Below are positions 33,620 to 42,118 of a stretch of DNA of 47,374 nucleotides, one piece after another. Source of the stretch: Vibrio ordalii ATCC 33509 (lineage in GTDB: Bacteria; Pseudomonadota; Gammaproteobacteria; Enterobacterales; Vibrionaceae). The notes below the pieces were generated by a model. It searched no databases and was not told the DNA's origin. It saw only the letters and a program-made list of their open reading frames with translations. The number at the start of each line of letters is the position of its first letter. Within the stretch, counting starts at the first letter, position 1. The stretch is taken from assembly GCA_000257205.1 (NCBI GenBank), contig AEZC01000013.1:1-47374 (forward strand), read 5' to 3'. The position numbers were made by a program, and so were the translations under genes.

Positions 33620-35440
33620 CTAAAGTTCCCTAATGACCCTGAAGCCAACATAATTAGCAGAAGTAGCGGGAGCAATGAACAAATTACTATAGGCAGCAGC
33701 CGTTGCGGGGGCGAAGCTCCATGCGCCACCTTTTGCTTGACCCCTTGAGTCATTTGTCCATTCCCACACGTTACCGACAACATCATAAAGGCCTAGGCTA
33801 TTGGGAGCGAAAGACTTCACAGGCGAGGTACTTTTATTTGACCAAGGTGTACCACTCCAGCCAGTGTTCGCTTTCCCTGTTCCGAAATCATTTCCCCACC
33901 AATAGTCTGTTTGTGTACCTGCGCGAGCAGCAATTTCCCACTCTTCTTCTGTAGGTAAACGGTATTTATAACCCGTTTCTTTGCTCAGCCAGCGAGCAAA
34001 GGCTTTGGCGTCATTTTGGCTGATACACACCACTGGAGAATTACTGGATTGTTTGAAGCCTGGGTCGCGCCAATAACTGCCGGCAATCGGCGTGATTTCA
34101 GATTCAGAAACTGTTGTGCACAGTTTTTTGAGCTCAGCATCAGTTTGGTAGGTGGTTTGATTTACAAAGGTTTCAAATTGACCCACAGTAACAGGGGTTG
34201 AACCAATTGCGAAAGCATGATCAAGGAAAACTTGTTTTGATGCGTGTTCGCCAATCAAATATTCACCGGAGACTAAAGTGACTAGTTCAGGAGCTTTAAT
34301 GTCCCCTTTAAGGGTATCTGCAAATTTATGGCCAGGTTTAAGTAGGTTGTCTTTTTCTCGCAGATTCGCTCTTAGTGTGTGATCTGAGGTGATTTTTAGT
34401 TCTTGATGAAAGGAGTGATATCCCTCTTTTTCTATCGTAATTATATGTAGTCCGACAGGAAGCATCACTTCGACCGGGGTGCTACCATAGTTAACATTAT
34501 CAATAGAGACTTTGTCGCTATATTGATTCGAGCGAATGGCTAGGGTAATCCAAGCAATTTCTTTCTGTTTTTCTGTATCGGTTGAATATTTACCGGGGGC
34601 GAAACAGTATTGTGATTCTACGTTTAGCAACCGACATGGTGTGTTTTCATCCGGCCTTGCATCCAACTGAACATCTAGTACGGCTTTGTATTTATTGCCA
34701 TTGTAGAATCCTGAATCGACGGATTTATGGCGTAGTACATGAATATTAAAAGAGACATTAGCCAGATGTTGTTGGATAAGTTTAGCTTCACTGGTGGCCG
34801 CTATTAACTTGGTTTGATACTGGTTAACCGCTTTCTGTAACGCTAAGTCGGTAGTCTGTTTCGAGCATTGAGCCAATGTCATATCGGCACTGCAAGCGTT
34901 AGTAAAGCTAACTTTCTCGGTGCTGCTCTGTTTGAGCTCCTCTCTTAAGCGTTCAACTCGCGCGCGTAATTTATGCTGTTCTAACTCGTTGATACTTTTG
35001 TTGACAGTGTTCTGTTCGGCCCTTTTTTGTGCCAACACTGCCTCTGATTCTTGGCGTTTTTGCTCAGCTTCTAAACGGTTTTTTTGATTTTGCTTTACAC
35101 TGGCCCAAGCCGCTTGGTAGGCATTTTGTGAAGGCATGATGTCCAGTTCAGGATCGTCAATCATTTTCATGTAATCGCGTTCTAAGTCAGCTTTTGCTTT
35201 TACAAGTGCCTTATCAAAGTTTTGGGCTTGCTTCGTTAGCTGGTCTAGCTCATTGTTGTGGTGGTTCACCACAAGCTGCTGTTCATGGGTTGCTTTTTGG
35301 GCGGCCTGTAATTCGGACTGTTTAGTAAACAACGCATCATCAATGGCAATTACTGAAGAAGGCGTTCCTTCGGCCATCGTCGATGTTGCCACTAAGCAAG
35401 GCGAAAGTGCTAATAAGAGAGCGGGTAAACCTTGTCGCAT
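33620..35440 (-). CDS. Exported coiled-coil/PEGA protein with C-terminal FGE-sulfatase (SUMF1-like) domain
   Basis: A 606-aa exported protein. MRQGLPALLLALSPCLVATSTMA is a signal peptide. Residues about 35-180 are coiled-coil. A cysteine-bearing region follows (NACSADMTLAQCS). A PEGA-type beta domain (VSIDNVNYGSTPVEVMLPVG, near 315-334) precedes a formylglycine-generating-enzyme-like domain (about 385-606) with PVTVGQFETFVNQT, YRLPTEEEWEIAARAG and LGLYDVVGNVWEWTND. Many bacterial SUMF1-like domains are not sulfatase activators and bind ligands or complexes instead, so no activity is assumed. It is paralogous to the protein encoded just upstream (35597-36700); both probably form one leftward unit, although a 156-bp gap separates them. 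The true role is unknown. Confidence 0.85.
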   Translation of the reverse strand: MRQGLPALLLALSPCLVATSTMAEGTPSSVIAIDDALFTKQSELQAAQKATHEQQLVVNHHNNELDQLTKQAQNFDKALVKAKADLERDYMKMIDDPELDIMPSQNAYQAAWASVKQNQKNRLEAEQKRQESEAVLAQKRAEQNTVNKSINELEQHKLRARVERLREELKQSSTEKVSFTNACSADMTLAQCSKQTTDLALQKAVNQYQTKLIAATSEAKLIQQHLANVSFNIHVLRHKSVDSGFYNGNKYKAVLDVQLDARPDENTPCRLLNVESQYCFAPGKYSTDTEKQKEIAWITLAIRSNQYSDKVSIDNVNYGSTPVEVMLPVGLHIITIEKEGYHSFHQELKITSDHTLRANLREKDNLLKPGHKFADTLKGDIKAPELVTLVSGEYLIGEHASKQVFLDHAFAIGSTPVTVGQFETFVNQTTYQTDAELKKLCTTVSESEITPIAGSYWRDPGFKQSSNSPVVCISQNDAKAFARWLSKETGYKYRLPTEEEWEIAARAGTQTDYWWGNDFGTGKANTGWSGTPWSNKSTSPVKSFAPNSLGLYDVVGNVWEWTNDSRGQAKGGAWSFAPATAAAYSNLFIAPATSANYVGFRVIREL

Positions 35441-35596
35441 TATTATCTACTTCAGTTAAGTTATTAGTTCATTGTAACTATTCTAAACGAAAACACCATT
35501 TTGTCTGAAGTCATCTTTCAATAACTTAATGACAAAATGGCGTTTTAACCGCATCTTTGTGAATTTCGATAGAAAAACCGATTTTTTTTGAGGCAA

Positions 35597-36700
35597 TTAG
35601 CCCTCTTTGTTCGGTCTTAGCTTAATCCACACCGTATCATTACCATTAATCGTCAGCACCCGATTGTAGGTTTCGTAGCCATCTTTAGAGACGGTAACTT
35701 GGTGGCGGCCATTGGGTAAAACAATCTCAACAGGTGTACTGCCGTAGTTAATACCGTTGATGGTTACAGCATCGTTGTATTGATCTGATCTTACAGTGAC
35801 GTTTGCCCACTGTTTGTCATTCTTTTGTGTCCCTTCAGACACGCCGCCTTTCAAACAGTATCGAGTTGACACGTTAAGCAGTTTACACGCAGACACCGCT
35901 TCTGGTTTCGCTTGAAGCTGAGCTTGCATTTGGGTGAAGTATTCGTTGTTACCTTCAAAACCACCGCGAATAATTTGGCTATCTTGTACATGGATGTTAA
36001 GTTCCACACCTTTCAGGTTTTGCTTGGCAATCACTGATTCTGTTAGATCATCAAGCAATTTGGCTCGAAACGTTTTTACCGCTTTTTGTTTGGTGAGGTG
36101 CTGTCCTTGATTTGAACATTCACCGAGTGTCATTGTTGTTGAACAGGCGGTTTTATAGCTTGTTTCTAGAACACTACTTTCACGCAGTTCGGCTTCGAGA
36201 CGTTTTACCCGAGCTTCAATGCTCGATTCTTCGAGGTTCGCATACTCATTACTGAGGCGAGCTTGTTTCTGTTTGATTTGAGACAAGCGCATTTCATTTT
36301 CAGTCATCGCTTGATTGTTCTCAAGGCTTTCAGCTTGGTTTTGCTTCACTGATGCCCAAGTTTCTTGGTACTTCTTTTGAAAGGAGACCAAATCTGTATC
36401 TGGATCATCTAAAAGACGGCTATATTGTTTGTCCAAAGCTGATTTGGCTCGATTGCGTTTGGCATCAAGTTCTTTACTTTCTCGTTTAATACGAGCGTGT
36501 TCATTTTTAAGTTGTTGAAGCTTAGCTCCCTCGGCTTCGTATTCTGCAGAAATCGCGTCGATTTCCGTCTGTTTAGTAGTCATTTTTTCATCGATAGCGG
36601 TGACAGGATCTACCTGAACAATTTCTTCCGCGTACACCGATGCAGATACCCAAAAAGGGCTTAGCGCAAGCAATAGCGCTGGGATGCGACGTGTGATCAT
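35597..36700 (-). CDS. Exported coiled-coil/PEGA protein, paralogue lacking the FGE domain
   Basis: A 367-aa exported protein. I set the start at the ATG giving MITRRIPALLLALSPFWVSA, a clear signal peptide, with AGGGACC just upstream; a longer in-frame start adds 30 residues with no sense. The coiled coil (about 30-180), the cysteine segment (ACSTTMTLGECSNQ), a second Cys pair (CKLLNVSTRYC) and the PEGA-type block (VTINGINYGSTPVEIVLPNG) align collinearly with the neighbour at 33620-35440. It stops where that protein's FGE domain would begin. Shared blocks include WASVKQNQ and PALLLALSP. The pair is a clear tandem duplication with domain gain or loss. Function unknown; a periplasmic or envelope complex is likely. 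Confidence 0.85.
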   Translation of the reverse strand: MITRRIPALLLALSPFWVSASVYAEEIVQVDPVTAIDEKMTTKQTEIDAISAEYEAEGAKLQQLKNEHARIKRESKELDAKRNRAKSALDKQYSRLLDDPDTDLVSFQKKYQETWASVKQNQAESLENNQAMTENEMRLSQIKQKQARLSNEYANLEESSIEARVKRLEAELRESSVLETSYKTACSTTMTLGECSNQGQHLTKQKAVKTFRAKLLDDLTESVIAKQNLKGVELNIHVQDSQIIRGGFEGNNEYFTQMQAQLQAKPEAVSACKLLNVSTRYCLKGGVSEGTQKNDKQWANVTVRSDQYNDAVTINGINYGSTPVEIVLPNGRHQVTVSKDGYETYNRVLTINGNDTVWIKLRPNKEG

Positions 36701-37126
36701 AGGTCCCTGCAACAAATTAACGTTTAACCACAAAAGTGGGAAAGACAAACTTTTGACAGCTTGAATGGATAAGCTGTATTCATAATGCAAAATTTATTCC
36801 GAACAATAGAAAAATTTACGGAAATCTATTAGTAGGTGACTGATTTTGTAAATTTTATAATTGTGCATCTTCATTTTGAGCCTAATAGCGAAATATGCAA
36901 GTCTCTATTTTCGATCTATTTAGGGGTTTTGGGATTGAACACACATTGACCGTAATTTATGTGCACTTGATCATTGTTCCGTTTTGGAAAAAAGTGTCTC
37001 TTTCACTCCTAAACTTAAGTTTAATATACACCTTGATGTGTATCTTTCAAAAAAATACAGCTTTGTTTTCGCTCCTGATAGTTTTGTTATAACATCAGAC
37101 TCTGATTTCAACCATGATGTGGCGAT
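36701..37126. other. Intergenic region with a distal RctB-like site
   Basis: About 426 bp between divergent genes, serving as promoter region for both. It contains CTTGATCATTGTTCC (36966-36980), identical to the site at 6371-6385 in oriCII. An ATACAC / GTGTAT inverted repeat lies at 37026-37043. No gene was recognised. Confidence 0.6.
36966..36980 (+). promoter_or_regulatory. Distal copy of the long-type RctB site
   Basis: The 15 bases CTTGATCATTGTTCC are identical to 6371-6385 in the origin and differ at one base from 6301-6315. It lies about 31 kb from the origin core, 147 bp upstream of the AraC-type regulator gene. External RctB-binding sites on chromosome 2 are known in V. cholerae and reduce its replication. 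Confidence 0.6.
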
Positions 37127-37951
37127 ATGAGTGACTTTTCTTCGGTTAAGCGATTTAACTATCAACAAAATGACAAAGTTTTGTCGCCTAGACCAGCCGA
37201 GTTAGTGACTTTACCTTCCTATATGGAGTGCCATGATCATAGTTATACTCAAGTTGTAATTGGGTTGAAAGGCAAAGCTGAGTTTGAAGTACAAGGTCTA
37301 GGCAATTTGGTGGGCCCGGGGCAAGGTTGTGTCGTTACCTCTGGAACTGACCATGCATTTGGTGGTGTGGTTGGCCAGTCGGATATCTTAGTGCTTAACC
37401 TTCCTATCTCCAGTGGAGATGATCCCTTGCTTCTACAAAAAATGAATGAGTTGTCGAATGCGGATATTTACTTTCAACTGGATGGACAAATCCAAAAGCT
37501 GATCCAATTGCTAGTTAAAGAGATGCAATCGAGTCCTGATGATTTATTGTTGAGCCGTGCCTGCAATGACACCGTTATGGCATTACTGCAACGCCATATC
37601 TCTGCATTTGAAACGCATCGCAAAGAATCTCGTTTTGATCTTGAATCGATTGATCGTTATATCGAGCAGCACCTTGGACGTAAAATTTCAGTGGCTCAAC
37701 TCGCTGGCAGTGTTTATTTAGGTGAAAGCCAATTTCATCTGTTATTTAAAGAGCAGATAGGGATCACGCCTCACCAGTATCTATTAGGTAAACGCATTGA
37801 TATGGCTAAAGACCTGATTGAACAAGGGTGTTTAAGCTTTGGTCAAATTGCGGAATTAACCGGCTTTTCTGGACAAAGTACCTTCACTCATTCATTTACC
37901 CGTTTACAAGGTATTTCTCCTTCTCAATACCGAAAATTGTCGCGTCGCTAA
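37127..37951 (+). CDS. AraC-family regulator, probable activator of the put genes
   Basis: A 274-aa AraC-type transcription factor. The N-terminal half (about 20-110) is a cupin-like sensor domain starting at YMECHDHSYTQVVIGLKGKAEF. The C-terminal half (about 170-274) has two helix-turn-helix motifs: ISVAQLAGSVYLGESQFHLLF and LSFGQIAELTGFSGQSTFTHSF, followed by the family signature GISPSQYR. It lies directly upstream of putA in the same orientation, with a 256-bp gap that contains two 13-bp direct repeats 21 bp apart, a typical AraC-family operator. PutA here has no DNA-binding domain, so a separate regulator is needed. AraC-type proline regulators are known in other gamma-proteobacteria (PruR in Pseudomonas). 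The ribosome-binding site is weak. Confidence 0.85.
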   Translation: MSDFSSVKRFNYQQNDKVLSPRPAELVTLPSYMECHDHSYTQVVIGLKGKAEFEVQGLGNLVGPGQGCVVTSGTDHAFGGVVGQSDILVLNLPISSGDDPLLLQKMNELSNADIYFQLDGQIQKLIQLLVKEMQSSPDDLLLSRACNDTVMALLQRHISAFETHRKESRFDLESIDRYIEQHLGRKISVAQLAGSVYLGESQFHLLFKEQIGITPHQYLLGKRIDMAKDLIEQGCLSFGQIAELTGFSGQSTFTHSFTRLQGISPSQYRKLSRR

Positions 37952-38092
37952 TTTTCTATCTACTTTTTTATGTGCACTCTTTATCTCACTTTCTCCTGCT
38001 TATCTTTGGTTAAACTTAGGGAGAATGTTTCTATTTTCGCATTTTGAATGGCTTTAATTGATGTGATTGTGTTTTTATTTTGTTAATGAAAG

Positions 38093-38126
38093 GAGTTTTT
38101 GACAAAAATATCAGAGTTTTTGACAA
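38093..38126 (+). promoter_or_regulatory. Two direct repeats: predicted AraC-type operator of putA
   Basis: GAGTTTTTGACAA occurs at 38093-38105 and 38114-38126, identical and exactly 21 bp apart, two helical turns. The second copy contains the putA -35 element, a class II activator geometry. Confidence 0.7.
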
Positions 38127-38148
38127 GTATTATTCTCGCGCTCAAAAT
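38120..38148 (+). promoter_or_regulatory. Predicted putA promoter
   Basis: The -35 is TTGACA (38120-38125), a perfect match, followed by a 17-bp spacer and the weak -10 CAAAAT (38143-38148, four of six). A weak -10 fits an activator-dependent promoter. The leader contains two small hairpins: CACTG/CAGTG (38150-38164) and CCCGA/TCGGG (38172-38187). Confidence 0.6.
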
Positions 38149-38207
38149 ACACTGCCAGCCAGTGTAGGAAACCCGACCTTTTTCGGGAGTGAGATTGAGG
38201 AAAACGC

Positions 38208-41200
38208 ATGTTTACAGCAACAGATGTGTTGAATGCAGAGTTTATCGAGCAACCGCTTGATAAATTATGGTCGCTGATCTCGCCACTTTATATGGTGGAC
38301 GAATCCCAATGGCTGAAGCAGTTATTACCACTGGCAACAGCTATAGAATCAGAAAAATCGGCGATATTAAATAAAACAACTCAGTTGATCGAAGCGATCC
38401 GAGCCGATAAAAAAGCGGTGCAAATGATCGATGCCTTATTACTTGAGTACAGTTTAGATACACAAGAAGGTATTTTGTTGATGTGCTTGGCTGAAGCTCT
38501 GATGCGCATTCCAGATGCGGAAACCGCGGATGCTTTTATTAAAGATCGCCTCAGCGTTGCGGATTGGAAATCTCATCTGAAAAATTCTGACTCTGTCTTT
38601 GTCAATGCGTCCACGTGGGGGTTGATGCTGACCGGTAAAGTGATTGGCCTTGCTGATGTGGATACTACGAGTCCAACGCAGGCGGTTAATCGTCTAGTGA
38701 ATAAGCTTTCTGAGCCAGTGATTCGTAAGGCGATGCACCAAGCGATGAAGGTGATGGGCCACCAATTTGTGCTAGGCCGAACCATTGAAGAAGCAAAAAA
38801 AAATGGCCGTCCTATGCGTGATAAAGGGTATACCTATTCATTTGATATGCTCGGTGAAGCAGCGTTAACCACGGCCGATGCCAATAAATATTTCAAAGAT
38901 TATTTGATGGCGATTGAGGCGGTTGGCCGCGAGAAATATGGCTTATCAACCAGCCCGGCACCGTCCGTATCCATCAAGCTTTCTGCATTGCATCCGCGTT
39001 ATGAAGTGGCTAATCAAGAGCGCGTTCTGAGCGAGCTTTATAGCACACTGCTACAGCTTTTAGCCCGTGCTATCGAGCTGGATGTGGCGATTACTATTGA
39101 TGCAGAAGAAGCAGACCGTTTAGAGCTGTCATTAAAGCTATTTGAAAAGATATATCGTAGTGAGCCCGTGAAAGGGTGGGGGAAATTTGGTTTAGTTGTA
39201 CAAGCTTACTCTAAGCGCGCTTTACCCGTTTTAGTTTGGCTTAATGGGTTGGCGAAACAGCAAGGTGATGTGATCCCACTGCGTTTAGTCAAAGGGGCGT
39301 ATTGGGATAGCGAAGTGAAGTGGTCTCAGCAAAGTGGCTACAGCAACTATCCGGTATACACACGTAAAGAAGCGACGGATGTCGCCTATTTGGCTTGCGC
39401 TCGTTTTCTTTTAAGTGAGGGCGTTCGTGGTCATATTTTCCCTCAATTTGCCAGTCATAATGCACAAACCGTGACCGCGATTGCGGTGATGTCACAACAC
39501 AAAGATTTTGAGTTCCAGCGTCTGCATGGCATGGGTGATGCTCTTTATCATCATGCAATGAAAGCCTATCAACAATCGGTGCGAATTTATGCTCCAGTAG
39601 GTAGTCATAAAGACTTACTGCCTTATTTAGTTCGTAGATTGCTTGAAAATGGTGCGAACAGTTCGTTTGTGCATCGTTTAGTCGATGCTCGTTGTCCTAT
39701 TGATACGTTAACGCAACATCCCGTCGATATGTTGCTCTCGTTTGATTCTTTACCAAATACCAAAATCCCTTTGCCACCGCATATCTTTGCCGAACGCGTT
39801 AATTCCTATGGCGTCAATATTGATATTGAAAGTGAGGCAACACCTTTTGAAGCGAAAGTAGAATGTTGGCTCAATAAGCAGTGGCATGCTTCTCCTATCA
39901 TCAATGGTGTTGCTCAGTTCGAAAGCATGATCAAGGCAGGGGCATCGCCGGAAGTTGTGACTGCGCCGTATGACCGTAGCAAGCATGTTGGACAAGTGGT
40001 ATTTGCCAACCTTGATCATGTTTCCGAAGCTATCTCAATAGCAGAGCAATCCTTTGCCGCTTGGAAGCAAGAAGAGCACAGTGTTCGCGCGGGCAAACTT
40101 GATAAACTTGCTGATTTACTCGAAGAGAACTTGGCTGAACTGGTCGCCATTTGTCATCACGAAGCAGGGAAAACCATTCACGATAGCATTGATGAAATCC
40201 GCGAAGCGGTCGATTTTTGTCGCTATTACGCCAAACAAGTTTCCGCTTTAACACCTTTTGAAGTGACGAGTTTTGATAATGAAAAGCGTAAAGTGAGCCG
40301 TGAAGGTCGCGGTGTTTTCGTGTGCATTAGCCCATGGAACTTCCCTCTTGCGATTTTTCTTGGGCAAATCACGGCAGCGTTAGTGGCGGGTAATACGGTC
40401 GTTGCCAAACCCGCAGAACAAACCAGTTTGATTGCTTCGCGTGCCGTGGAACTGATGTTGGAAGCTGGCTTTCCTGCTGGCGTTATCCAATTGTTACCTG
40501 GACGTGGTGCAGAAATTGGCAGTGCGCTGACTTCTCACCCTGCCATTGCAGGTGTCGCGTTCACTGGATCAACGGCGACCGCGCAACGTATCAATCAAGC
40601 TCTCGCTCAACGTGACGCCGCGCCAGTGCCGCTGATTGCAGAGACGGGTGGGCAAAATGCGATGATCGTTGATAGTACAGCTTTACCCGAGCAAGTGGTG
40701 AGAGATGTGATTCGTTCGGCCTTTGCTTCGGCTGGGCAGCGCTGCTCTGCATTACGAGTGCTATTTGTTCAACAGGATATTGCCGATCGCATCATCAGCT
40801 TGATTCATGGTGCGATGAATGAGCTCAAAATTGGTCTTCCTTACCTCCACAGTACCGATGTCGGCCCTGTTATTGATGAAAAAGCCAAACAAAAGTTGCT
40901 CTCTCACATTGAACAGATGACCAAGACACAGACCAAAGTTGCGCAATTAGAGCTCGGTTCGGAGTGCCAACACGGTGATTTTGTACCGCCAGCGGCTTTT
41001 GAAATCTCAGATATTCACTGCTTAACCGAAGAACAATTTGGGCCGATCTTGCATATCGTGCGCTTTAAAGCGCGTGAGCTGGCCGATGTAGTGCAGCAAA
41101 TTAATCAAACTGGTTTTGGTTTAACCATGGGGATCCATAGCCGCAATGAAACGACGTATCGTTGGATAGAAAAACACGCCCGAGTAGGTAACTGTTACAT

Positions 41201-41330
41201 CAACCGTGATCAAGTGGGTGCGGTGGTGGGCGTGCAACCATTTGGTGGGCAAGGGCTTTCTGGTACCGGACCAAAGGCAGGTGGCCCGCATTACTTATAC
41301 CGTTTTACTCAAACTGAATTTTCTCAGTAA
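38208..41330 (+). CDS. putA: PutA, bifunctional proline dehydrogenase / glutamate-gamma-semialdehyde dehydrogenase
   Basis: A 1040-aa enzyme that oxidises proline to glutamate in two coupled steps. The FAD-dependent proline dehydrogenase barrel (about 170-490) contains YSFDMLGEAALT, RLVKGAYWDSEVKWSQQ and YLVRRLLENGANSSFV. The aldehyde dehydrogenase domain (about 560-1035) has FVCISPWNFPLAIF, AETGGQNAM with the conserved glutamate, and the catalytic cysteine C846 in GQRCSALR. It ends shortly after the domain (YLYRFTQTEF). There is no N-terminal ribbon-helix-helix domain, so it is not a repressor like E. coli PutA (about 1320 aa), and the C-terminal extra domain is missing from this chain but encoded by the next gene. 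GAGG precedes the ATG. Two RctB-like motifs lie within the gene (39920-39935, 40011-40020). Confidence 0.96.
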   Translation: MFTATDVLNAEFIEQPLDKLWSLISPLYMVDESQWLKQLLPLATAIESEKSAILNKTTQLIEAIRADKKAVQMIDALLLEYSLDTQEGILLMCLAEALMRIPDAETADAFIKDRLSVADWKSHLKNSDSVFVNASTWGLMLTGKVIGLADVDTTSPTQAVNRLVNKLSEPVIRKAMHQAMKVMGHQFVLGRTIEEAKKNGRPMRDKGYTYSFDMLGEAALTTADANKYFKDYLMAIEAVGREKYGLSTSPAPSVSIKLSALHPRYEVANQERVLSELYSTLLQLLARAIELDVAITIDAEEADRLELSLKLFEKIYRSEPVKGWGKFGLVVQAYSKRALPVLVWLNGLAKQQGDVIPLRLVKGAYWDSEVKWSQQSGYSNYPVYTRKEATDVAYLACARFLLSEGVRGHIFPQFASHNAQTVTAIAVMSQHKDFEFQRLHGMGDALYHHAMKAYQQSVRIYAPVGSHKDLLPYLVRRLLENGANSSFVHRLVDARCPIDTLTQHPVDMLLSFDSLPNTKIPLPPHIFAERVNSYGVNIDIESEATPFEAKVECWLNKQWHASPIINGVAQFESMIKAGASPEVVTAPYDRSKHVGQVVFANLDHVSEAISIAEQSFAAWKQEEHSVRAGKLDKLADLLEENLAELVAICHHEAGKTIHDSIDEIREAVDFCRYYAKQVSALTPFEVTSFDNEKRKVSREGRGVFVCISPWNFPLAIFLGQITAALVAGNTVVAKPAEQTSLIASRAVELMLEAGFPAGVIQLLPGRGAEIGSALTSHPAIAGVAFTGSTATAQRINQALAQRDAAPVPLIAETGGQNAMIVDSTALPEQVVRDVIRSAFASAGQRCSALRVLFVQQDIADRIISLIHGAMNELKIGLPYLHSTDVGPVIDEKAKQKLLSHIEQMTKTQTKVAQLELGSECQHGDFVPPAAFEISDIHCLTEEQFGPILHIVRFKARELADVVQQINQTGFGLTMGIHSRNETTYRWIEKHARVGNCYINRDQVGAVVGVQPFGGQGLSGTGPKAGGPHYLYRFTQTEFSQ
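39920..40020. repeat. Two RctB-like sites inside putA
   Basis: CGAAAGCATGATCAAG at 39920-39935 is identical to 6145-6160 in oriCII. CTTGATCATG at 40011-40020 is the same CATGATCAAG core in reverse, 86 bp away. Both fall in coding sequence (reading SMIKAG and LDHV), so selection for protein alone could also explain each one singly. Confidence 0.5.
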
Positions 41331-41351
41331 TAAAGGCTCAGGAGAATTAGA

Positions 41352-42050
41352 ATGGTTCATCAAGTAACACGTTTTTCTGACGCTTTTTCAGCATGGGAAA
41401 ATTGGAATATCACCGATTTTGATTCTAAATGTGAGTGCTTACTTTCATTTAAAAATCTACTAGAAAGCGCTATGCCACAACTGGCAACAGTGATTTCTTA
41501 CCATCTTCATCAGGCATCGGCGTTGTTGGCGTATTCGCACCAATTGATCGGCCCTACTGGAGAAACCAATGAGCTATACACCGCAGGTCGGGGCGTGGCT
41601 GTGATCATCCAAGGTGAACACAGTGATAAAGCGCAACAGGCGGTGGCAGCTCAGCTTTGTGCCGCTCTTGTGGCAGGCAATAGCGTCGTCTTATGTAGTG
41701 ACGATGCGATGTTGATTCGAACACTGCAAGCGGCATTTGAGCAGTCAACACTCCCTACTAATCTCATTCAGTTTACGTCTTTTGATGCTTATCATCCCTT
41801 GATGGCGTCGGATGTTCGAAGTGTAGGTTACGTTGGGAACACCTCGGTTGAGCGTAGCCTCAACCGTCAGCTAGCTGATCGTAATGGTGCGATTGTCAGC
41901 CTAGTTTCTGAAACGGACTTGAGCGCGATCCCCGTGGCTCATGATCCTCACTTATCGTTGCGCTTTATTACCGAGCGTACTCGCACAATAAATATAACAG
42001 CAGTGGGTGGTAATGCGACCTTGCTTGAGCTTGGTAGCGAAACCCATTAA
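41352..42050 (+). CDS. Stand-alone PutA C-terminal (ALDH-like) domain protein
   Basis: A 232-aa protein encoded 21 bases after putA. It has an aldehyde-dehydrogenase-type Rossmann region (GRGVAVIIQGEHSDKAQQ, then AALVAGNSVVLCSDDA and VRSVGYVGNTSVERSL) but no catalytic cysteine or glutamate motif. It ends ERTRTINITAVGGNATLLELG, which matches the conserved C-terminal motif that closes long PutA proteins (E. coli PutA ends in a closely similar N-T-A-A-G-G-N stretch, from memory). In long PutAs this inactive domain and motif cover the substrate tunnel. Here they form a separate chain, presumably binding PutA in trans. Automatic annotation as a full dehydrogenase would be wrong. AGGAGAATTAG precedes the ATG. 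Confidence 0.85.
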   Translation: MVHQVTRFSDAFSAWENWNITDFDSKCECLLSFKNLLESAMPQLATVISYHLHQASALLAYSHQLIGPTGETNELYTAGRGVAVIIQGEHSDKAQQAVAAQLCAALVAGNSVVLCSDDAMLIRTLQAAFEQSTLPTNLIQFTSFDAYHPLMASDVRSVGYVGNTSVERSLNRQLADRNGAIVSLVSETDLSAIPVAHDPHLSLRFITERTRTINITAVGGNATLLELGSETH

Positions 42051-42118
42051 TCCTTTCTGTTTTATCCTCTTCTTCGGAAGAGGACATGGAAGGCGATCTT
42101 TTAAAGAGGACAAACACA

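Noticed and set aside
42086..42118. Upstream ATG of putP (adds MEGDLLKRTNT)
   Set aside because: The charged tail is not typical of PutP, and the next ATG has its own AGAGGA ribosome-binding site.
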